NCBI RefSeq assembly: GCF_004217215.1
Contig: NZ_SHKP01000008.1
Coordinates: 124,001 to 188,000 of the forward strand
DNA length: 64,000 nt
Direction of reading: 5' to 3'
DNA from: Rivibacter subsaxonicus
Lineage (GTDB): Bacteria; Pseudomonadota; Gammaproteobacteria; Burkholderiales; Burkholderiaceae_C
The notes beneath the pieces are model-generated. The model was given only the letters and a program-made list of their open reading frames with translations, was not told the origin of the DNA and ran no database searches. The stretch's first letter is position 1, and each line of letters opens with the position of its first letter. Made by a program: the position numbers and the translations under genes. Below are positions 53,102-62,719 of this stretch, in pieces.

Positions 53102-54309
53102 GCACGCCCGTCGCCACTGCCGAGTCTTCGCGCGGGCCGCTCGCCGCGGTGCTGGTGCCGCTGGTCGGCGGCCAGCTCTTCCTGCATGCGGCGATGGCCG
53201 GCCTGCGTCTCGGTGCCCCACTGTGGGCGCTGCAGAGCGGCCACGCGCCCTGGGTCGCCGGCCTGCTGATGGCGCTGTTTGCCGCGGCGCCGATCCTGCT
53301 GGCGCTGCGTGCCGGCCGCATGGCCGACCGTCATGGCTATCACCGGCCGGTGCGGCTGGCGGTGGTGCTGGTCGTCGCCGGCTGCAGCGTCGCCGCGCTC
53401 GGCGCGCTGCTCGACAGTGGGGTCGGCTGGGCCATCGCGCCGATCGCGCTCGGTGCCACGCTGGCCGGCGCCGGCGCCAATTTCGGCCTGATCGCGATCC
53501 AGCGCAGCGCCGGCCGGATGGCGCGCGATCCAACCGAGCTCAAGCAGGTCTTCAGCTGGCTGGGCCTGGCGCCGGCAATGTCGAACATGCTCGGCCCGGT
53601 CCTGGCCGGGCTGCTGATCGACGCGGCCGGCTTCGGCGTCGCCTTCGGCGTGCTGGCGCTGCTGCCGCTGGCCACCGCCTGGTGGGCACGGCGGGTACCG
53701 GCCGAAGCCGCGGCGCCGAGCGGCGCGAGTCCCAAGCGCGGCGCCGCCTGGGACCTGCTCGCGGCGCCGGCGATGCGTCGGCTGCTGCTGGTCAACTGGC
53801 TGGTGTCGAGCAGTTGGGACGTGCACAGCTTCGCGGTACCGGTGCTCGGCCACAGCCTCGGCTTCAGCGCCTCGGCGATCGGCCTGATCCTCGGCGTCTT
53901 CGCGACCGCCGTGGCCGGCGTGCGGCTGGTGATCCCGTGGCTGGCGCACCGTCTGCACGAGGGCACGGTGCTCAGCGGCACGATGGTGCTGACCGCGCTC
54001 GCCTTTGGCCTCTATCCCTTGCTGGGCAACGCCTGGGCAATGGGTGCCTGCGCGGCGATGCTCGGCATCGCGCTCGGCGCGGTGCAGCCGATGATCATGA
54101 GCACGCTGCACCAGATCACGCCCGAGCCGCGCCAGGGCGAGGCGATCGCGCTGCGCTCGATGACGATCAACTTCTCGAGCACCGTGATGCCGCTGGCCTT
54201 CGGCCTGGTCGGCAGCGCGCTCGGCGTGGCGGCGCTGTTCTGGGCGATGGGCGCGATGGTCGGCGCGGGCGCGTGGCCGGCAAGACGACTGGGCAGTACC
54301 GGCGCCTAG
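53098..54309 (+). CDS. MFS transporter
   Basis: About 403 aa with 12 predicted helices. The loop 2-3 motif appears as LALRAGRMADRHGYHRPVRL (MFS motif A). No ATG or TTG start fits; the best start is a CTG at 53098-53100 overlapping the rmuC stop, with GAGG 7 nt upstream, or a GTG at 53149. The substrate cannot be inferred. Its 3' end overlaps the convergent TetR gene by 4 bp. Confidence 0.82.
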   Translation: MSTPVATAESSRGPLAAVLVPLVGGQLFLHAAMAGLRLGAPLWALQSGHAPWVAGLLMALFAAAPILLALRAGRMADRHGYHRPVRLAVVLVVAGCSVAALGALLDSGVGWAIAPIALGATLAGAGANFGLIAIQRSAGRMARDPTELKQVFSWLGLAPAMSNMLGPVLAGLLIDAAGFGVAFGVLALLPLATAWWARRVPAEAAAPSGASPKRGAAWDLLAAPAMRRLLLVNWLVSSSWDVHSFAVPVLGHSLGFSASAIGLILGVFATAVAGVRLVIPWLAHRLHEGTVLSGTMVLTALAFGLYPLLGNAWAMGACAAMLGIALGAVQPMIMSTLHQITPEPRQGEAIALRSMTINFSSTVMPLAFGLVGSALGVAALFWAMGAMVGAGAWPARRLGSTGA

Positions 54310-54935
54310 CCGGGTGGTCGGTGAGTCGCCGACAGCGCAGCGGACATCATCGCCATGACGTGGGCGGGGGCCTTGCTGCCGACCGTCGGCGCCAGACCGA
54401 GGTGCGCCATCACGCCGGATTGACCGATGCTGGCCAGGCCGTGCATGTTGACCCAGATGAACATCGCGTCCAGATCCACCCTCGCGCGCTGGGCGGCAAC
54501 GCTGCCATGCACCCGGCGCAACACGCCACGCAGGATGTCGAAGGCGTGGACCGCGTCCCTGACCAGGCCCGTCTCGACTGCCGGGCCCGGCCAGGGCGTG
54601 CCGAACATCAGTCGGTACTCCAGCGGGTGAGTGGCGGCGTACTCGAGATAGCGCTCACCCAGCGCGCGCAACTCGAGCTGAGGGTCCTCGGCATGTGCGC
54701 GTCCGTCAAGGTAATGCGCAAAGCTCTCGAAGCAGCGCCGTACCACCTCGGCCAGCAGATGCTCCCGGCTCGGATAGTGCTTGTAGGGCGCCTGGTGCGA
54801 GACCTTGAGCCGGCGCGCAACGTCGCGCAGGCTGAGTTGCTCGACGCCACGCTCGGCGATGACTTCGTGCGCGGCCCGCACACAGGCTTCCTTGAGATCG
54901 ATCGCCTCCTTTGGCCCCTGTTTGGTTCCTGGCAT
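54306..54935 (-). CDS. TetR-family transcriptional regulator
   Basis: A 209-aa regulator. The N-terminal HTH is ACVRAAHEVIAERGVEQLSLRDVARRLKVSHQAPYKHYPSREHLL; the ligand domain resembles the TetR_C_33/WHG group (ALGERYLEYAATHPLEYRLMFG). It diverges from a patatin lipoprotein gene, with a 17-bp palindrome in between, so it probably represses that gene and itself. Confidence 0.92.
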   Translation of the reverse strand: MPGTKQGPKEAIDLKEACVRAAHEVIAERGVEQLSLRDVARRLKVSHQAPYKHYPSREHLLAEVVRRCFESFAHYLDGRAHAEDPQLELRALGERYLEYAATHPLEYRLMFGTPWPGPAVETGLVRDAVHAFDILRGVLRRVHGSVAAQRARVDLDAMFIWVNMHGLASIGQSGVMAHLGLAPTVGSKAPAHVMAMMSAALSATHRPPG

Positions 54936-55002
54936 GGTCAGTCGTGGTATTCGTTGCGATGCGATTGACGCCGGTGGCGACGAATGGCATCCTCGGACAT
55001 CA

Positions 55003-55019
55003 GGTAGACACTGTCAACC
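55003..55019. promoter_or_regulatory. Putative TetR operator
   Basis: GGTAGACACTGTCAACC is a 17-bp dyad with one mismatch per arm, resembling known TetR-family operators of the type TAGACAnTGTCTA. It lies 13 bp before the patatin start and 67 bp upstream of the divergent TetR gene. Confidence 0.6.
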
Positions 55020-55032
55020 AAAAGGATGGCTT

Positions 55033-55947
55033 ATGCCGCGTCCGATCGACATCGACGAGTCGCGCCGCCGCCTGCTGAGCCTGGCCGGCCTGACCGCCTT
55101 GCTTTCGGGATGTGCAGCGTTCGACTACCGCGAGCCCGATGCCCCCGGAGCTCTGACGCAACTGCAGCCCATGCAGCCGAAGCCCCAGGTCGCGCTGGTC
55201 CTCGGCAGCGGCGGCCCGCGCGGCTACGCCCATATCGGGGTGCTGCGGGTGCTCGAGGAAGCAGGCATCGAGCCGGATCTGGTGGTCGGCAGCAGCGTCG
55301 GAGCGCTGATCGGCGTGTTCTGGGCCAGCGGCCTCGATGCCGAGCAGATCGACGAACGGTCGATGCAGGGCGGGCCTCTGACGCTGTTCGACCCCAACCC
55401 GTTTGCCGATCGCGGCTGGATTCGCGGCCAGAAGCTGCAGGACTACGTGAATGACAGCCTGGGCGGTCGGCGCCTGGAGGATCTGCCTCGCCGCGTGATC
55501 GTCGTGGCGACCCGGCGCGACGACAAGCAGCCCCGATTCTTTGCCAACGGCAACCCCGGCGTGGCGGTGCGCGCGTCGGGCGCGATGCCCGGCATCATCT
55601 CGCCGGTCGGCATCGACGGCGTCGAGTACGAAGACGCCGACGAGTCGTTGCCGGTAGCGGTGTCGGTCGCGCGCTCGGCCGGGGCCGGCTTCGTCATCGC
55701 GGTGGACGTGTCGGCGCGCGCCGGCAGCACGCCAGCCGATGCGCCGGCGTCGATGCGCCTGCGCGATCAGCGGCGGCGAGCACGGATCGAGCCTGAGGTG
55801 GCGCGCGCCGACTTCCTGATTCACCCGGATCTGCCCTACTGGGCCGGACCGCGAAGGAGCTACTTCATCGAGTCGCGCGCCGCGGGCGAGGCCACCGCAC
55901 GAGAGCGCCTGCCGGCCTTGCGGGCCCGGGTCGCCAGCGCTCAGTAG
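55033..55947 (+). CDS. Patatin-like phospholipase, lipoprotein (second copy)
   Basis: A 304-aa lipoprotein: a signal with RRRLLSLAGLTALLSGC (lipobox, possible twin-Arg), then the patatin domain with GSGGPRGYAHIGVL and the nucleophile Ser in VGSSVGALIG. The usual DGG motif reads EDADESLPVAV: the Asp is kept but both glycines are changed, so activity may differ. Related to the lipoprotein at 42111. A TetR gene and operator lie upstream; the 3' end overlaps the convergent ppsR by 7 bp. Confidence 0.86.
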   Translation: MPRPIDIDESRRRLLSLAGLTALLSGCAAFDYREPDAPGALTQLQPMQPKPQVALVLGSGGPRGYAHIGVLRVLEEAGIEPDLVVGSSVGALIGVFWASGLDAEQIDERSMQGGPLTLFDPNPFADRGWIRGQKLQDYVNDSLGGRRLEDLPRRVIVVATRRDDKQPRFFANGNPGVAVRASGAMPGIISPVGIDGVEYEDADESLPVAVSVARSAGAGFVIAVDVSARAGSTPADAPASMRLRDQRRRARIEPEVARADFLIHPDLPYWAGPRRSYFIESRAAGEATARERLPALRARVASAQ

Positions 55948-56759
55948 ACCAGCCGATCGGGCCGGATGTCGCGCAGGATCGTCGTCGCGATCTCCTCGAT
56001 CGACTTGGTGGTCGACGACAACCAGGCGATGCCCTCGCGGCGCATCATCTGCTCGGCCGCCGCCACCTCGAAGCGGCAGTTCTCGATCGCCGAGTACTTG
56101 CTGTTCGGGCGCCGCTCGTGGCGGATCTGGGCGAGCCGCTCGGGCGCGATGGTCAGACCGAAGCATTTCTTGCGGTGTGGCGCCAGCCCCGAAGGCAGGG
56201 CGCCACGGTCGAAGTCTTCCGGAATCAGCGGGTAGTTGGCGGCCTTGATGCCGTGCTGCATCGCCAGGTAGAGCGAGGTCGGCGTCTTGCCGGAGCGGCT
56301 GACGCCGACCAGGATCACCTCGGCGTCGGCCAGGTTCTTCGAGGACTGGCCGTCGTCGTGCATCAGCGAGAAGTTGATCGCCTCGATGCGGTCGTCGTAC
56401 TCCTGGCTCTTGGAGGCGTCGGAGAAGCGGCCGATGCGGTGGTTGCTCTTGATGCCGAGCTCGGCCTCGAGCGGCTCGACGAAGGTGCGGAACATGTCCA
56501 TCACCATCGCGTTCGCGTTGACCACGATGTCGCGGATCTCGGTATTGACCAGGGTGACGAAGACGATCGGCCGCTTGCCCTCGCGCAGTGCGGTCTCGTT
56601 GATCTCGCGCACCACCTGGAAGGCCTTGTCGGGGGTGTCGATGAAGGGCCGCCGCACGTGGCGCGGCTTGGCGGCGAACTGGGCCAGGATCGAGTTGCCG
56701 AAGGTCTCGGCGGTGATGCCGGTGCCGTCGGAGACGTAGAACACGGAACGGTTGGGCAT
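55941..56759 (-). CDS. ppsR: PEP synthase regulatory protein (kinase/pyrophosphorylase)
   Basis: A 272-aa DUF299 protein that phosphorylates and dephosphorylates PEP synthase. YVSDGTGITAETFGNSILAQF at the N-terminus and the P-loop GVSRSGKTPTSLYLAMQ near residue 155 are typical. It diverges from ppsA (176 bp between starts), the standard arrangement of target and regulator. Confidence 0.95.
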   Translation of the reverse strand: MPNRSVFYVSDGTGITAETFGNSILAQFAAKPRHVRRPFIDTPDKAFQVVREINETALREGKRPIVFVTLVNTEIRDIVVNANAMVMDMFRTFVEPLEAELGIKSNHRIGRFSDASKSQEYDDRIEAINFSLMHDDGQSSKNLADAEVILVGVSRSGKTPTSLYLAMQHGIKAANYPLIPEDFDRGALPSGLAPHRKKCFGLTIAPERLAQIRHERRPNSKYSAIENCRFEVAAAEQMMRREGIAWLSSTTKSIEEIATTILRDIRPDRLVY

Positions 56760-56935
56760 GGTGCTGCAAGGCGCTGAGGCGAGGGCCCTGCGGGGCAGGG
56801 GCGATCCGTACAATCTAAAGCAATTTCCTCGCCGTTCCGCGGCCGGGGTGCGTGAACAAGAACAACAAGAGCACGCACCACGACCCGCGGGTGCCCGCTG
56901 CGAGCGCCGGTTTTTTCACTTCCTGGAGTCTTCCC

Positions 56936-59335
56936 ATGGCCCTCTTTGATGCGACCGCGCTGGTCGTGCCCTTCGAGCAATTGCGAATGAGCGACGTCGA
57001 GTCGGTCGGCGGCAAGAACGCGAGCCTGGGCGAAATGATCAGCCAGCTCGCCGCCACCGGCGTGCGGGTGCCGACCGGCTTTGCGACCACCGCGCACGCC
57101 TTCCGCGAGTTCCTGCATCACGGTGGTCTGACCGAGAAGATCAACGCCCGCCTGAGCGCGCTCGACACCGAGGACGTGCGCGTGCTGGCCGCGGCCGGCG
57201 CCGAGATCCGTGGCTGGGTCGAGAACGCGCCATTCCCGGCCGACCTCGAGGCCGCGATCCGCGGCGCCTTCGCCACGCTCGCCGGTGACAACACCGGCGC
57301 CTCGTTCGCGGTGCGTTCCTCGGCCACTGCCGAAGACCTGCCCGACGCCAGCTTCGCCGGCCAGCAGGAAAGCTTCCTCAACGTGGTCGGCATCGAGACC
57401 GTGCTGCACAAGGTCAAGGAGGTCTTTGCCTCGCTCTACAACGACCGCGCGATCAGCTACCGCGTGCACCAGGGCTTCGCCCACTCCGAGGTGGCGTTGT
57501 CGGCCGGGGTGCAGCGCATGGTGCGCAGCGACCTCGGCGCGGCCGGCGTGATGTTCACGATGGACACCGAGAGCGGCTTCAAGGATGTGGTGTTCGTCAC
57601 CTCCAGCTACGGCCTCGGCGAGACGGTGGTGCAGGGCGCCGTGAACCCCGACGAGTTCTACGTCCACAAGCCGATGCTCACCGCCGGCAAGCAGGCGGTG
57701 ATCCGCCGCAACCTGGGCAGCAAGCTGATCAAGATGATCTTCGCCTCGCCCGAGGAAAAGGCGGCTTCGGGCAAGCTGGTCAAGACGGTCGACGTGCCGG
57801 CCGAGCAGCGCAACCGCTACTCGCTGAGCGATGCCGAGGTCGGCGAACTCGCGCACTACGCGCTGATCATCGAGAAGCACTACGGCCGCGCGATGGACAT
57901 CGAGTGGGGCCGCGACGGTGGCGACGGCAAGCTCTACATCCTTCAGGCACGGCCCGAGACGGTGAAGAGCCAGGCCGAGGGCAAGGCCGAACTGCGCTTC
58001 AAGCTCAAGGGCGACAAGTCCAAGAGCACGGTGCTGGCCGAGGGCCGCGCGATCGGCCAGAAGATCGGCACCGGCCCGGTGCGGCTGGTCAGCAGCATCG
58101 CCGAGATGGACAAGGTGCAGCCCGGCGACGTGCTGGTCACCGACATGACCGACCCGAACTGGGAGCCGGTGATGAAGCGCGCCAGCGCGATCGTCACCAA
58201 CCGCGGCGGACGCACCTGCCACGCGGCGATCATCGCGCGCGAGCTCGGCATCCCGGCGGTGGTCGGCTGCGGCGACGCGACCGAGATCCTCAAGGACGGC
58301 GCGCTGGTCACGGTGGCCTGCTCCGAGGGCGACACCGGCTACATCTACGACGGGCTGCTCGAGACCGAGATCACCGAGGTCCAGCGCGGCGTGCTGCCCG
58401 AGAGCCGCGTCAAGATCATGATGAACGTCGGCAATCCGCAGCTGGCCTTCGACTTCTGCCAGATGCCCAACGCCGGCGTCGGCCTGGCGCGGCTCGAGTT
58501 CATCATCAACAACAACATCGGCATCCACCCGAAGGCGATCCTCGACTATCCGAACGTCGATGCCGACCTGAAGAAGGCGGTCGAGAGCGTGGCGCGCGGC
58601 CATGCCAGCCCGCGCGCCTTCTATGTCGACAAGCTGGCCGAGGGCATCGCGACCATCGGCGCTGCCTTCTGGCCCAAGCCGGTGATCGTGCGGCTCTCGG
58701 ACTTCAAGAGCAACGAATACAAGAAGCTGATCGGCGGCAGCCGCTACGAGCCCGAGGAAGAGAACCCGATGCTGGGCTTCCGCGGTGCCTCGCGCTACAT
58801 CAGCGCCGAATTCGGCGAGGCCTTCGCAATGGAATGCGAGGCGCTCAAGCGGGTGCGCAACGAAACCGGCCTGACCAACATCGAGATCATGGTGCCCTTC
58901 GTTCGCACGCTCGGCCAGGCGGCCAAGGTGGGCGAGTTGCTGGCGGCGCGTGGCCTCAAGCGCGGCCAGGACGGGTTGCGCCTGATCATGATGTGCGAGG
59001 TGCCGAGCAACGCGATCCTGGCCGAGCAGTTCCTCGAGCATTTCGACGGCATGTCGATCGGCTCGAACGACCTGACCCAGTTGACGCTGGGCCTCGATCG
59101 CGACTCCGGCCTCGAGTTGCTGGCGGCCGACTTCGACGAGCGCGACCCGGCCGTCAAGGCGCTGGTCAGCAAGGCCATCGCCGCCTGCCGCGCGCAGGGC
59201 AAGTACATCGGCATCTGCGGCCAGGGTCCCAGCGACCACCCGGACTTCGCGCAGTGGCTGGCCGACGAGGGCATCGCCTCGATCTCGCTGAACCCCGATA
59301 CGGTGATCGATACCTGGCGCCTGCTTGCCAAGTAG
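56936..59335 (+). CDS. ppsA: Phosphoenolpyruvate synthase (pyruvate, water dikinase)
   Basis: A 799-aa PEP synthase converting pyruvate and ATP to PEP for gluconeogenesis. The N-terminal ATP-grasp part has [12 protein letters not shown] and [23 protein letters not shown]; the phosphohistidine is in [15 protein letters not shown] near residue 429; the C-terminal TIM barrel has [16 protein letters not shown] and [16 protein letters not shown] lies 8 nt before the ATG at 56936; an in-frame start further up at 56852 is less likely. Regulated by the divergent ppsR. Confidence 0.97.
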   Translation: MALFDATALVVPFEQLRMSDVESVGGKNASLGEMISQLAATGVRVPTGFATTAHAFREFLHHGGLTEKINARLSALDTEDVRVLAAAGAEIRGWVENAPFPADLEAAIRGAFATLAGDNTGASFAVRSSATAEDLPDASFAGQQESFLNVVGIETVLHKVKEVFASLYNDRAISYRVHQGFAHSEVALSAGVQRMVRSDLGAAGVMFTMDTESGFKDVVFVTSSYGLGETVVQGAVNPDEFYVHKPMLTAGKQAVIRRNLGSKLIKMIFASPEEKAASGKLVKTVDVPAEQRNRYSLSDAEVGELAHYALIIEKHYGRAMDIEWGRDGGDGKLYILQARPETVKSQAEGKAELRFKLKGDKSKSTVLAEGRAIGQKIGTGPVRLVSSIAEMDKVQPGDVLVTDMTDPNWEPVMKRASAIVTNRGGRTCHAAIIARELGIPAVVGCGDATEILKDGALVTVACSEGDTGYIYDGLLETEITEVQRGVLPESRVKIMMNVGNPQLAFDFCQMPNAGVGLARLEFIINNNIGIHPKAILDYPNVDADLKKAVESVARGHASPRAFYVDKLAEGIATIGAAFWPKPVIVRLSDFKSNEYKKLIGGSRYEPEEENPMLGFRGASRYISAEFGEAFAMECEALKRVRNETGLTNIEIMVPFVRTLGQAAKVGELLAARGLKRGQDGLRLIMMCEVPSNAILAEQFLEHFDGMSIGSNDLTQLTLGLDRDSGLELLAADFDERDPAVKALVSKAIAACRAQGKYIGICGQGPSDHPDFAQWLADEGIASISLNPDTVIDTWRLLAK

Positions 59336-59338
59336 GGT

Positions 59339-60787
59339 TCAGAACGAGCCGAAGCGGGTGCCGAGCCCGATCACGACCACCAGGGCGATGATCGGGCCGA
59401 CGATGCAGGCCACCACGATGTCGCGATAGCTCTCGCGGTGCGTGGCGCCGCACAGCGCCAGCAGCGTGACCACCGCGCCGTTGTGCGGCAGGCTGTCGAG
59501 GGTGCCGGCGCCGATCACCGCGACCCGGTGCATCAGCGCCGGGTCGATGCCCTCGGTGGCGGCCATTTTCAGCAGGTCGGCGCCGAGCGCGTCGAGGGCG
59601 ATCGTCAGTCCGCCCGAGGCCGAGCCGGTGAGCGCCGCCAGCGTGTTGGTGGCGATCGCCAGCGTGACCAGCGGGTTGTTGCCGACGCCGAGCACCGCGT
59701 CGCGCACCACCGCGAAGGCCGGCAGCGCCGCCACCACGGCACCAAAGCCGACCAGGCTGGCAACGCTCAGTATCGGCAGCACCGAGGCGTTGGCACCGGC
59801 GTCCATCGTGGCGCGCAGATCGGGCAGGCGGCCGCGGTTGAGCAGCAGCAGCGTGACGATCGCCGCCAGCAGCGCGACGATCACCGACCACACGCCCGCC
59901 ACCGCGGCCAGCGTGACGCCACCCCAGCGCGGCTCGGCCAGGAAGGCGGTGTCCAGGCGCGGCAGGACCAGCAGCGACATCGTCAGGTTCACCAGCACGA
60001 CCACCGCCAGCGGCGCGACGGCCACCGCCAGCGGCGGCTGCCGATCGTGGCGATGGCCGCGGCCGGTCTCGGCCGGGTCGAACTCGCGCGAAGCCACGCT
60101 GCGCTCGCGCACCAGGCCCTGGTCCAGGGCCGGGGTCTGAAGCGGTGCCGCGAGCGCCGTCTCGCCGGCGCTGCGCGCCGCGCGCTCGGCGCGCGCCAGC
60201 CACCACAGGCCAAAGCCGAGCATGATGGCCGAGGCGATCAGGCCGAGCCCCGGTGCTGCGAAGGCGGTGGTGCCGAAGAAGGGCATCGGGATCGCGTTCT
60301 GGATCGCCGGCGTGCCGGGCATCGCCGACATCGTGAAGGTCATGCTGCCGAGCGCCACCGCGGCCGGCAGCAGCCGATTCGGGATGCCGGCGCTGGCGAA
60401 CAGCGCCTGGCCCATCGGCACGATGACGAAGATCGCGACGAACAGGCTGACGCCGCCGTAGGTCACCAGCGCACCGGCCAGCACCACCGCGAGCACCGCA
60501 CGCCGCACGCCGAGCCGCTCGGTGAACCAGCGCGCGATCGCAGCGACCGAGCCGCTGTCCTCCATCAGCTTGCCGAACAGCGCGCCGAGCAGGAACAGCG
60601 GGAAGAACTGCGCGACGAAGCCGCCGGCCGCGACCATGAAGGTCTGGGTCCAGTGCGCCAGCAGCGGCTCACGCGACAGCAGCGCGGCCACCATCGCGGC
60701 GGCCGGCGCCAGCAGCAGCACGCTCCAGCCGCGGTAGGCCAGGCCGATCAGGAGGGCCAGGCCGAGAAGGATGCCGAGCAGTCCCAT
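59339..60787 (-). CDS. GntP-family permease
   Basis: A 482-aa permease with about 12 helices. LFGKLMEDSGSVAAIARWF, TYGGVSLFVAIFVIVPM, FTMSAMPGTPAIQNAIPMPFFGT and LTGSASGGLTIALDALG are typical of GntP (gluconate/organic-acid:H+) transporters. The hydrophilic loop near residues 210-240 is His/Arg rich. It is convergent with ppsA, only 3 bp between stop codons. The substrate is unknown. Confidence 0.9.
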   Translation of the reverse strand: MGLLGILLGLALLIGLAYRGWSVLLLAPAAAMVAALLSREPLLAHWTQTFMVAAGGFVAQFFPLFLLGALFGKLMEDSGSVAAIARWFTERLGVRRAVLAVVLAGALVTYGGVSLFVAIFVIVPMGQALFASAGIPNRLLPAAVALGSMTFTMSAMPGTPAIQNAIPMPFFGTTAFAAPGLGLIASAIMLGFGLWWLARAERAARSAGETALAAPLQTPALDQGLVRERSVASREFDPAETGRGHRHDRQPPLAVAVAPLAVVVLVNLTMSLLVLPRLDTAFLAEPRWGGVTLAAVAGVWSVIVALLAAIVTLLLLNRGRLPDLRATMDAGANASVLPILSVASLVGFGAVVAALPAFAVVRDAVLGVGNNPLVTLAIATNTLAALTGSASGGLTIALDALGADLLKMAATEGIDPALMHRVAVIGAGTLDSLPHNGAVVTLLALCGATHRESYRDIVVACIVGPIIALVVVIGLGTRFGSF

Positions 60788-60960
60788 GATGCTCAGGCCC
60801 TTGTCGACATGGCGCCGAAGCGCGGAAGGGGCGGCGACGGCTGGGAGTGCGGCATCGGTGACGGAGGGTTCATGGCGGGTGGGAGCTTTGCAGGATTCGG
60901 GCCATTGGGCGCCACGGCCGCCATGGCATGATGAAACCACAACCATTCTCAGGGGTCCCG

Positions 60961-61326
60961 ATGCGCCACCGGCGTCTTCGAACTGCGCTGCTGGTACTTG
61001 CGCTGGCCGGCCAGGCTGGCGCGGCCTTCGCGCTGAACATGAACTTCCTGCGCACCAGCCCGGTCTCGCGCTTCAACAGCAAGGACCTGGCGCTGATGCA
61101 GGTCGCGTTCACGCAGGCCATGGATTCAAGTGCAGATGGCGTGGCCGTCGACTGGGCCAACGAACGTACCCGCAGCGGCGGCACGGTCACGCCCCAGCAG
61201 AGCTTCGAGCGCGACGGCCGCAAGTGCCGCAGTGCCAGCATCTCGACCTGGCACCGCAATGTGCGGGCCGAAGGTGTCTACAGTTTCTGCCGCGACGCGC
61301 AGGGCGAGTGGCGGCTCCAACCGTAG
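60961..61326 (+). CDS. Small exported protein, surface-antigen (RT0821-like) type
   Basis: A 121-aa exported protein with the signal peptide RTALLVLALAGQAGAAFA. The mature part, VDWANERTRSGGTVTPQQSFERDGRKCRSAS...YSFCRDAQGEWRL, follows the pattern WxN..T...G.VxP....G..CR...G.yC....G.W seen in the 17-kDa surface antigen/RT0821 domain. The ATG at 60961 has AGGGG upstream. Probably periplasmic or outer-membrane associated; function unknown. Confidence 0.7.
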   Translation: MRHRRLRTALLVLALAGQAGAAFALNMNFLRTSPVSRFNSKDLALMQVAFTQAMDSSADGVAVDWANERTRSGGTVTPQQSFERDGRKCRSASISTWHRNVRAEGVYSFCRDAQGEWRLQP

Positions 61327-61471
61327 GAACCCGGGCCCCGGTGTGTTGAGTCCGTCACGTTCCGCCGGCAATGGCGGGTAGTCCCTGATGGGAACAGCGA
61401 GCATGCGGGCATCGATTGTCAGAATCGAGTAAGCCGGCCGGCAATGATCACGGCAACTCGTTTGCCGTCTC

Positions 61472-61768
61472 ATGCTCAACGCGCTCAACATCGCCCAGCT
61501 CGTGCTCTACATCGCCCTGTTGGCGTTGCTGGGGCAAGGCGCGCTTTACGTACTCGCGGGCGCCAAGCGCGACCAGAACCTGTTCTACCAACTGCTGCAG
61601 ATGGTGTCCAAGCCGTTCACGGTCGTGGTGCGCAAGCTCACGCCGGCCAAGGTGGCCGATCGCCAGGTGCCGATCGTCACCTTCTTCCTGCTGCTGTTGA
61701 TCTACGCGGTCGTGACCCTCGAGAAGATGAGTCTGTGCGTCTCGCTCGAGATGGTGGGGTGCCGATGA
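61472..61768 (+). CDS. Small conserved-looking membrane protein, 98 aa
   Basis: Two predicted helices, NIAQLVLYIALLALLGQGALYVLAG and VPIVTFFLLLLIYAVVTLEKM, separated by a basic amphipathic stretch (residues about 32-68). Function not recognised. Its stop overlaps the ATG of the TPR protein by 4 bp, so the two are translationally coupled and may work together at the inner membrane. Confidence 0.75.
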   Translation: MLNALNIAQLVLYIALLALLGQGALYVLAGAKRDQNLFYQLLQMVSKPFTVVVRKLTPAKVADRQVPIVTFFLLLLIYAVVTLEKMSLCVSLEMVGCR

Positions 61769-62343
61769 CTCGCGTTCGTTATCACTGGCTCAAGCTGTGC
61801 GTCCGTGCGGCCTTGCTGTTCGGCCGCAACCAGCAGGCCACCGCACTCTTCGACGAGCTGCTGCTGCTGGCGCCGGGTGACGCCTACACGCTGGCCAGCC
61901 GCGGCCACATGAAGGCGCAGCTGGGCGACCGTCCGGGCGCGATCGCCGATTTCCGCGCGGTCACGATCGCCTCTCCCGACCGGGCGGAAGCGTGGTTCAA
62001 CCTCGGATTCCTGCTCGAGCAGGAGGGCGCGATCGATGAGGCGGAAACCGTCTTTCGCCGCGCCATCGCACTCGACGAGCGGCTCGACAAGGCCTGGTAC
62101 GGCCTTGGCCTCTGTCTGATCCGCCAGCATCGATTCGACGATGCCGTGGCAGCCCTCAAGCGCAACACCGAATTGCAACCGATGAGCCCGTTCGGCTGGT
62201 ATCAGCTGGCACGGGTTCATGTCGATCGCCAGCAGCCCGAAGAGGCGAAAAAGATCATCGATCACCTCAAGGGCTTCGAGCCAAAGGTCGCTGCCCAGTT
62301 GGAGCGGGAGACGGGCCTTGTGTCGGCTTCGGCTCAGGCTTGA
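61765..62343 (+). CDS. TPR-repeat protein
   Basis: A 192-aa protein with about four tetratricopeptide repeats (ALFDELLLLAPGDAYTLASRGHMKAQLGD, AIADFRAVTIASPDRAEAWFNLGFLLEQEG, AETVFRRAIALDERLDKAWYGLGLCLIRQ, AVAALKRNTELQPMSPFGWYQLARVHVDR). It is a protein-interaction scaffold without a catalytic motif, coupled to the small membrane protein upstream. Confidence 0.88.
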   Translation: MTRVRYHWLKLCVRAALLFGRNQQATALFDELLLLAPGDAYTLASRGHMKAQLGDRPGAIADFRAVTIASPDRAEAWFNLGFLLEQEGAIDEAETVFRRAIALDERLDKAWYGLGLCLIRQHRFDDAVAALKRNTELQPMSPFGWYQLARVHVDRQQPEEAKKIIDHLKGFEPKVAAQLERETGLVSASAQA

Positions 62344-62459
62344 GCCCGACCAGTCCGAGGCCCGGAGGAACCGTGCCGTGGTTGGTACTTTGTTGTAGGC
62401 GCAAGAAGGTGTTGGTGGGGCCCGCACCGGGTCGATGAGACATTGACAGGAGACAGAAG

Positions 62460-62717
62460 ATGCAACTGACCGAGACCCAGCGTCACTACTGGCAGAGAAA
62501 CCTCAGGATCACCGCGATCCTGTTGGCGATCTGGTTTGTGGTGACCTTCGTAGCCACGTTTTTTGCGCGTGAGCTCAGCTTCACGTTCTTCGGCTGGCCG
62601 TTCAGCTTCTGGGTCGCGGCCCAGGGCGCGCTGGTCGTCTATGTGCTCATCATCTGGTTCTACGCGCGGTACATGAACCGCCTCGACCAGGAACACGGCG
62701 TCGCCGAGGACGAATAA
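62460..62717 (+). CDS. DUF4212 small symporter subunit
   Basis: An 85-aa two-helix membrane protein of the DUF4212 family (YWQRNLRITAILLAIWFVVTFV, FFARELSFTFFGWPFSFWVAAQGALVVYV). Such proteins are always paired with a sodium:solute symporter, as here 2 bp downstream, and act as its small subunit. GGAGACAGAAG precedes the ATG. Confidence 0.93.
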   Translation: MQLTETQRHYWQRNLRITAILLAIWFVVTFVATFFARELSFTFFGWPFSFWVAAQGALVVYVLIIWFYARYMNRLDQEHGVAEDE

Positions 62718-62719
62718 AA

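Noticed and set aside
56501-59239. Very long open frame (about 900 codons) on the minus strand opposite ppsA
   Set aside because: It mirrors the highly conserved ppsA in antisense and has the His/Asp/Leu-rich composition typical of antisense frames in GC-rich DNA; no start signal or family motif.
57904-59391. 495-codon plus-strand frame inside ppsA
   Set aside because: Alternative frame of a strongly supported gene; Arg/Gly-rich shadow translation.
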